Shown in pieces: positions 5,821 through 6,936 of a stretch of DNA of 6,936 nt. Location: assembly GCA_964653235.1 (NCBI GenBank), contig CAZZCP010000099.1:1-6936 (forward strand), in the 5' to 3' direction. A program made the translations under genes and the position numbers. The notes under the pieces were generated by a model. That model ran no database searches, was not told the DNA's origin, and saw only the letters and a list, made by a program, of their open reading frames with translations. Source of the DNA: CAZZCP01 sp964653235. Its GTDB lineage: Bacteria > Bdellovibrionota > Bdellovibrionia > Bdellovibrionales > UBA840. The stretch's first letter is position 1. Each line of letters opens with the position of its first letter.

Positions 5821-6936
5821 TTTAGAGTTTCAGGTGCAAAGCCTTGGCGCAAAGTATTCTCTGTGATCACGCGCGGATCGCAGAAGTTCTTTAAGTAGTC
5901 AGGGCCACCGGTTTTGCTACCAATTCCAGATAGCTTTAAGCCGCCAAAAGGATGACGATCAACAATTGCACCTGTGCAGCCGCGATTGATATAAAAGTTG
6001 CCAACCTGAAAGTGGAGTTTTGCAAATTCAATATTGGCAGGGCTACGCGAATAGATTGCTCCTGTGAGTCCATAGTGAGTGGAATTTGCATAATCGATTG
6101 CTTGTTCAAAACTTTTGGCTTTGATGATAGCCAAGACGGGACCAAAGAGTTCTTCTTGGGCAATTTCATCATCTACAGCTACGTCTTTAAAGATTGTTGG
6201 CGGAACAAAATAGCCATAATCTGGAGTTTCACCTTGGTAAATCAAAGTATTTTTTTCTTTAGCTCGTTCAATAGCAGATAAAATTTTACTTTTTGCTTCT
6301 TCATCAATCACTGGACCGAGATAGCTGTCGGGCTTTTCAGATCGACCCACGCGAATACTACTGACAGACTCTAGCAGTCTTTCTACAAAACGATCATAAA
6401 TAGCCTCATGAACAATCACACGGCTACAGGCAGAACATTTTTGGCCTTGAAATCCAAAGGCAGAATAAATCACACCTTTAATAGCTTCATCTAAGTCAGC
6501 ATCGGAGTCTAAAACAATGGCGTTTTTTCCTCCCATCTCAATCAAAGCTTTTTTCAGCTGGCTTTGTCCTTTTTGTAGTTTAGAGCAGCTAGAAAGAATT
6601 TTCAGTCCCACCTCTTTTGAACCAGTAAAGGCTATTGTGGCTATATCTTTGTGTTGTACCAAATACTCACCGATTTCTTCGCCATATCCAGGTAAAAATT
6701 GAATCACAGACTTGGGCAGCTTTAAGTCTTTAATCAACTGCATTAGCTCAGCTGCAACGATTGAGCTTTGTTCTGCTGGCTTCATGATAACTGTGTTACC
6801 AGTGATAACAGCTCCCGCTACCATACCTGTGAGAATGGCAAGTGGAAAATTCCACGGGGCAATCACTAAACATACTCCTCTAGGAATGTATTGATAGGTA
6901 CTAGTTTCACCAGGTATGTTACCTACTTTAAAGCCA
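5817..6936 (-). CDS. pruA: Delta-1-pyrroline-5-carboxylate dehydrogenase, C-terminal part (gene cut by window edge)
   Basis: This enzyme oxidises L-glutamate 5-semialdehyde to glutamate with NAD+, the last step of proline catabolism in the cytoplasm. The 372 visible codons cover most of an aldehyde dehydrogenase domain. P-W-N-F-P is near 6857-6843 and M-K-P-A-E-Q near 6782, followed by the nucleotide-binding G-S-K-E-V-G. The general base Glu lies in E-M-G-G-K (codon 6539-6537) and the nucleophile Cys in G-Q-K-C-S-A (codon 6437-6435). E-E-L-F-G-P is also present. The C-terminal C-T-G-A-x-V...H-P-F-G-G-x-x-x-S-G and G-G-P-D-Y-L are typical of the RocA/PutA group. The frame is open upstream of the internal GTG at 6866 to the window edge, so the true start and N-terminus are outside. 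The ending E-N-T-L-R-Q-G-F-A-P-E recalls the C-terminus of fused proline dehydrogenase/P5C dehydrogenases, so the whole protein may be a bifunctional PutA; this cannot be decided here. Its TAA overlaps the stop of the convergent gene. Confidence 0.93.
   Translation of the reverse strand, partial: GFKVGNIPGETSTYQYIPRGVCLVIAPWNFPLAILTGMVAGAVITGNTVIMKPAEQSSIVAAELMQLIKDLKLPKSVIQFLPGYGEEIGEYLVQHKDIATIAFTGSKEVGLKILSSCSKLQKGQSQLKKALIEMGGKNAIVLDSDADLDEAIKGVIYSAFGFQGQKCSACSRVIVHEAIYDRFVERLLESVSSIRVGRSEKPDSYLGPVIDEEAKSKILSAIERAKEKNTLIYQGETPDYGYFVPPTIFKDVAVDDEIAQEELFGPVLAIIKAKSFEQAIDYANSTHYGLTGAIYSRSPANIEFAKLHFQVGNFYINRGCTGAIVDRHPFGGLKLSGIGSKTGGPDYLKNFCDPRVITENTLRQGFAPETLN

Noticed and set aside
5952..6281. 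109-codon + strand reading frame opposite the dehydrogenase gene
   Set aside because: It is antisense to a well conserved catalytic domain, has a Cys/Phe/Ile-rich composition typical of reverse-strand translation, and no ribosome site.
6864..6866. GTG as the start of the dehydrogenase
   Set aside because: The frame continues upstream with family-like sequence (P-R-G-V-C-L before V-I-A-P-W-N) to the window edge, so this GTG is an internal Val codon.

Overview
The window reads as ordinary chromosomal DNA from an AT-rich (about 40% GC by eye) Gram-negative bacterium. Sec signal peptides, multi-pass membrane proteins and a proline-catabolism aldehyde dehydrogenase of the RocA/PutA type are all present. 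Gene style and the short spacings would fit a Bdellovibrionota (Bdellovibrio/Bacteriovorax-like) or related deltaproteobacterial genome, but that placement is an impression from family resemblance and was not computed. No RNA gene, mobile element, CRISPR array, long repeat or origin is visible.

Left and centre, + strand: five genes run in one direction, and every one encodes a membrane or exported protein. A single-pass membrane protein of unknown function (49-675) is followed after 57 bp by a 607-residue protein with an N-terminal RDD membrane domain and a roughly 400-residue C-terminal domain containing all eight of its cysteines (733-2556). Its stop overlaps the GTG start of an intact rhomboid-type intramembrane serine protease (2553-3521) by 4 bp, so the two are probably co-translated. 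After a 71-bp gap comes a secreted protein with a CYTH-like fold signature but an eroded ExExK motif (3593-4324). After a further 95 bp, which contains an inverted repeat, comes an exported, charged, partly coiled-coil protein of unknown function with a hydrophobic C-terminus (4420-5820).

Right, - strand: the C-terminal 372 codons of a delta-1-pyrroline-5-carboxylate (glutamate semialdehyde) dehydrogenase (5817-6936) run off the window edge. The catalytic Cys and Glu are present. Its stop codon overlaps the stop of the convergent exported-protein gene, leaving no intergenic space.

Best lead: the RDD-rhomboid pair. A rhomboid with an unusually long extracytoplasmic loop is translationally coupled to a membrane protein with a large, cysteine-rich, probably periplasmic domain. 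This could be a protease with a dedicated partner or substrate. The secreted CYTH-like protein is the second lead. Any functional link between these genes is inferred from position only.
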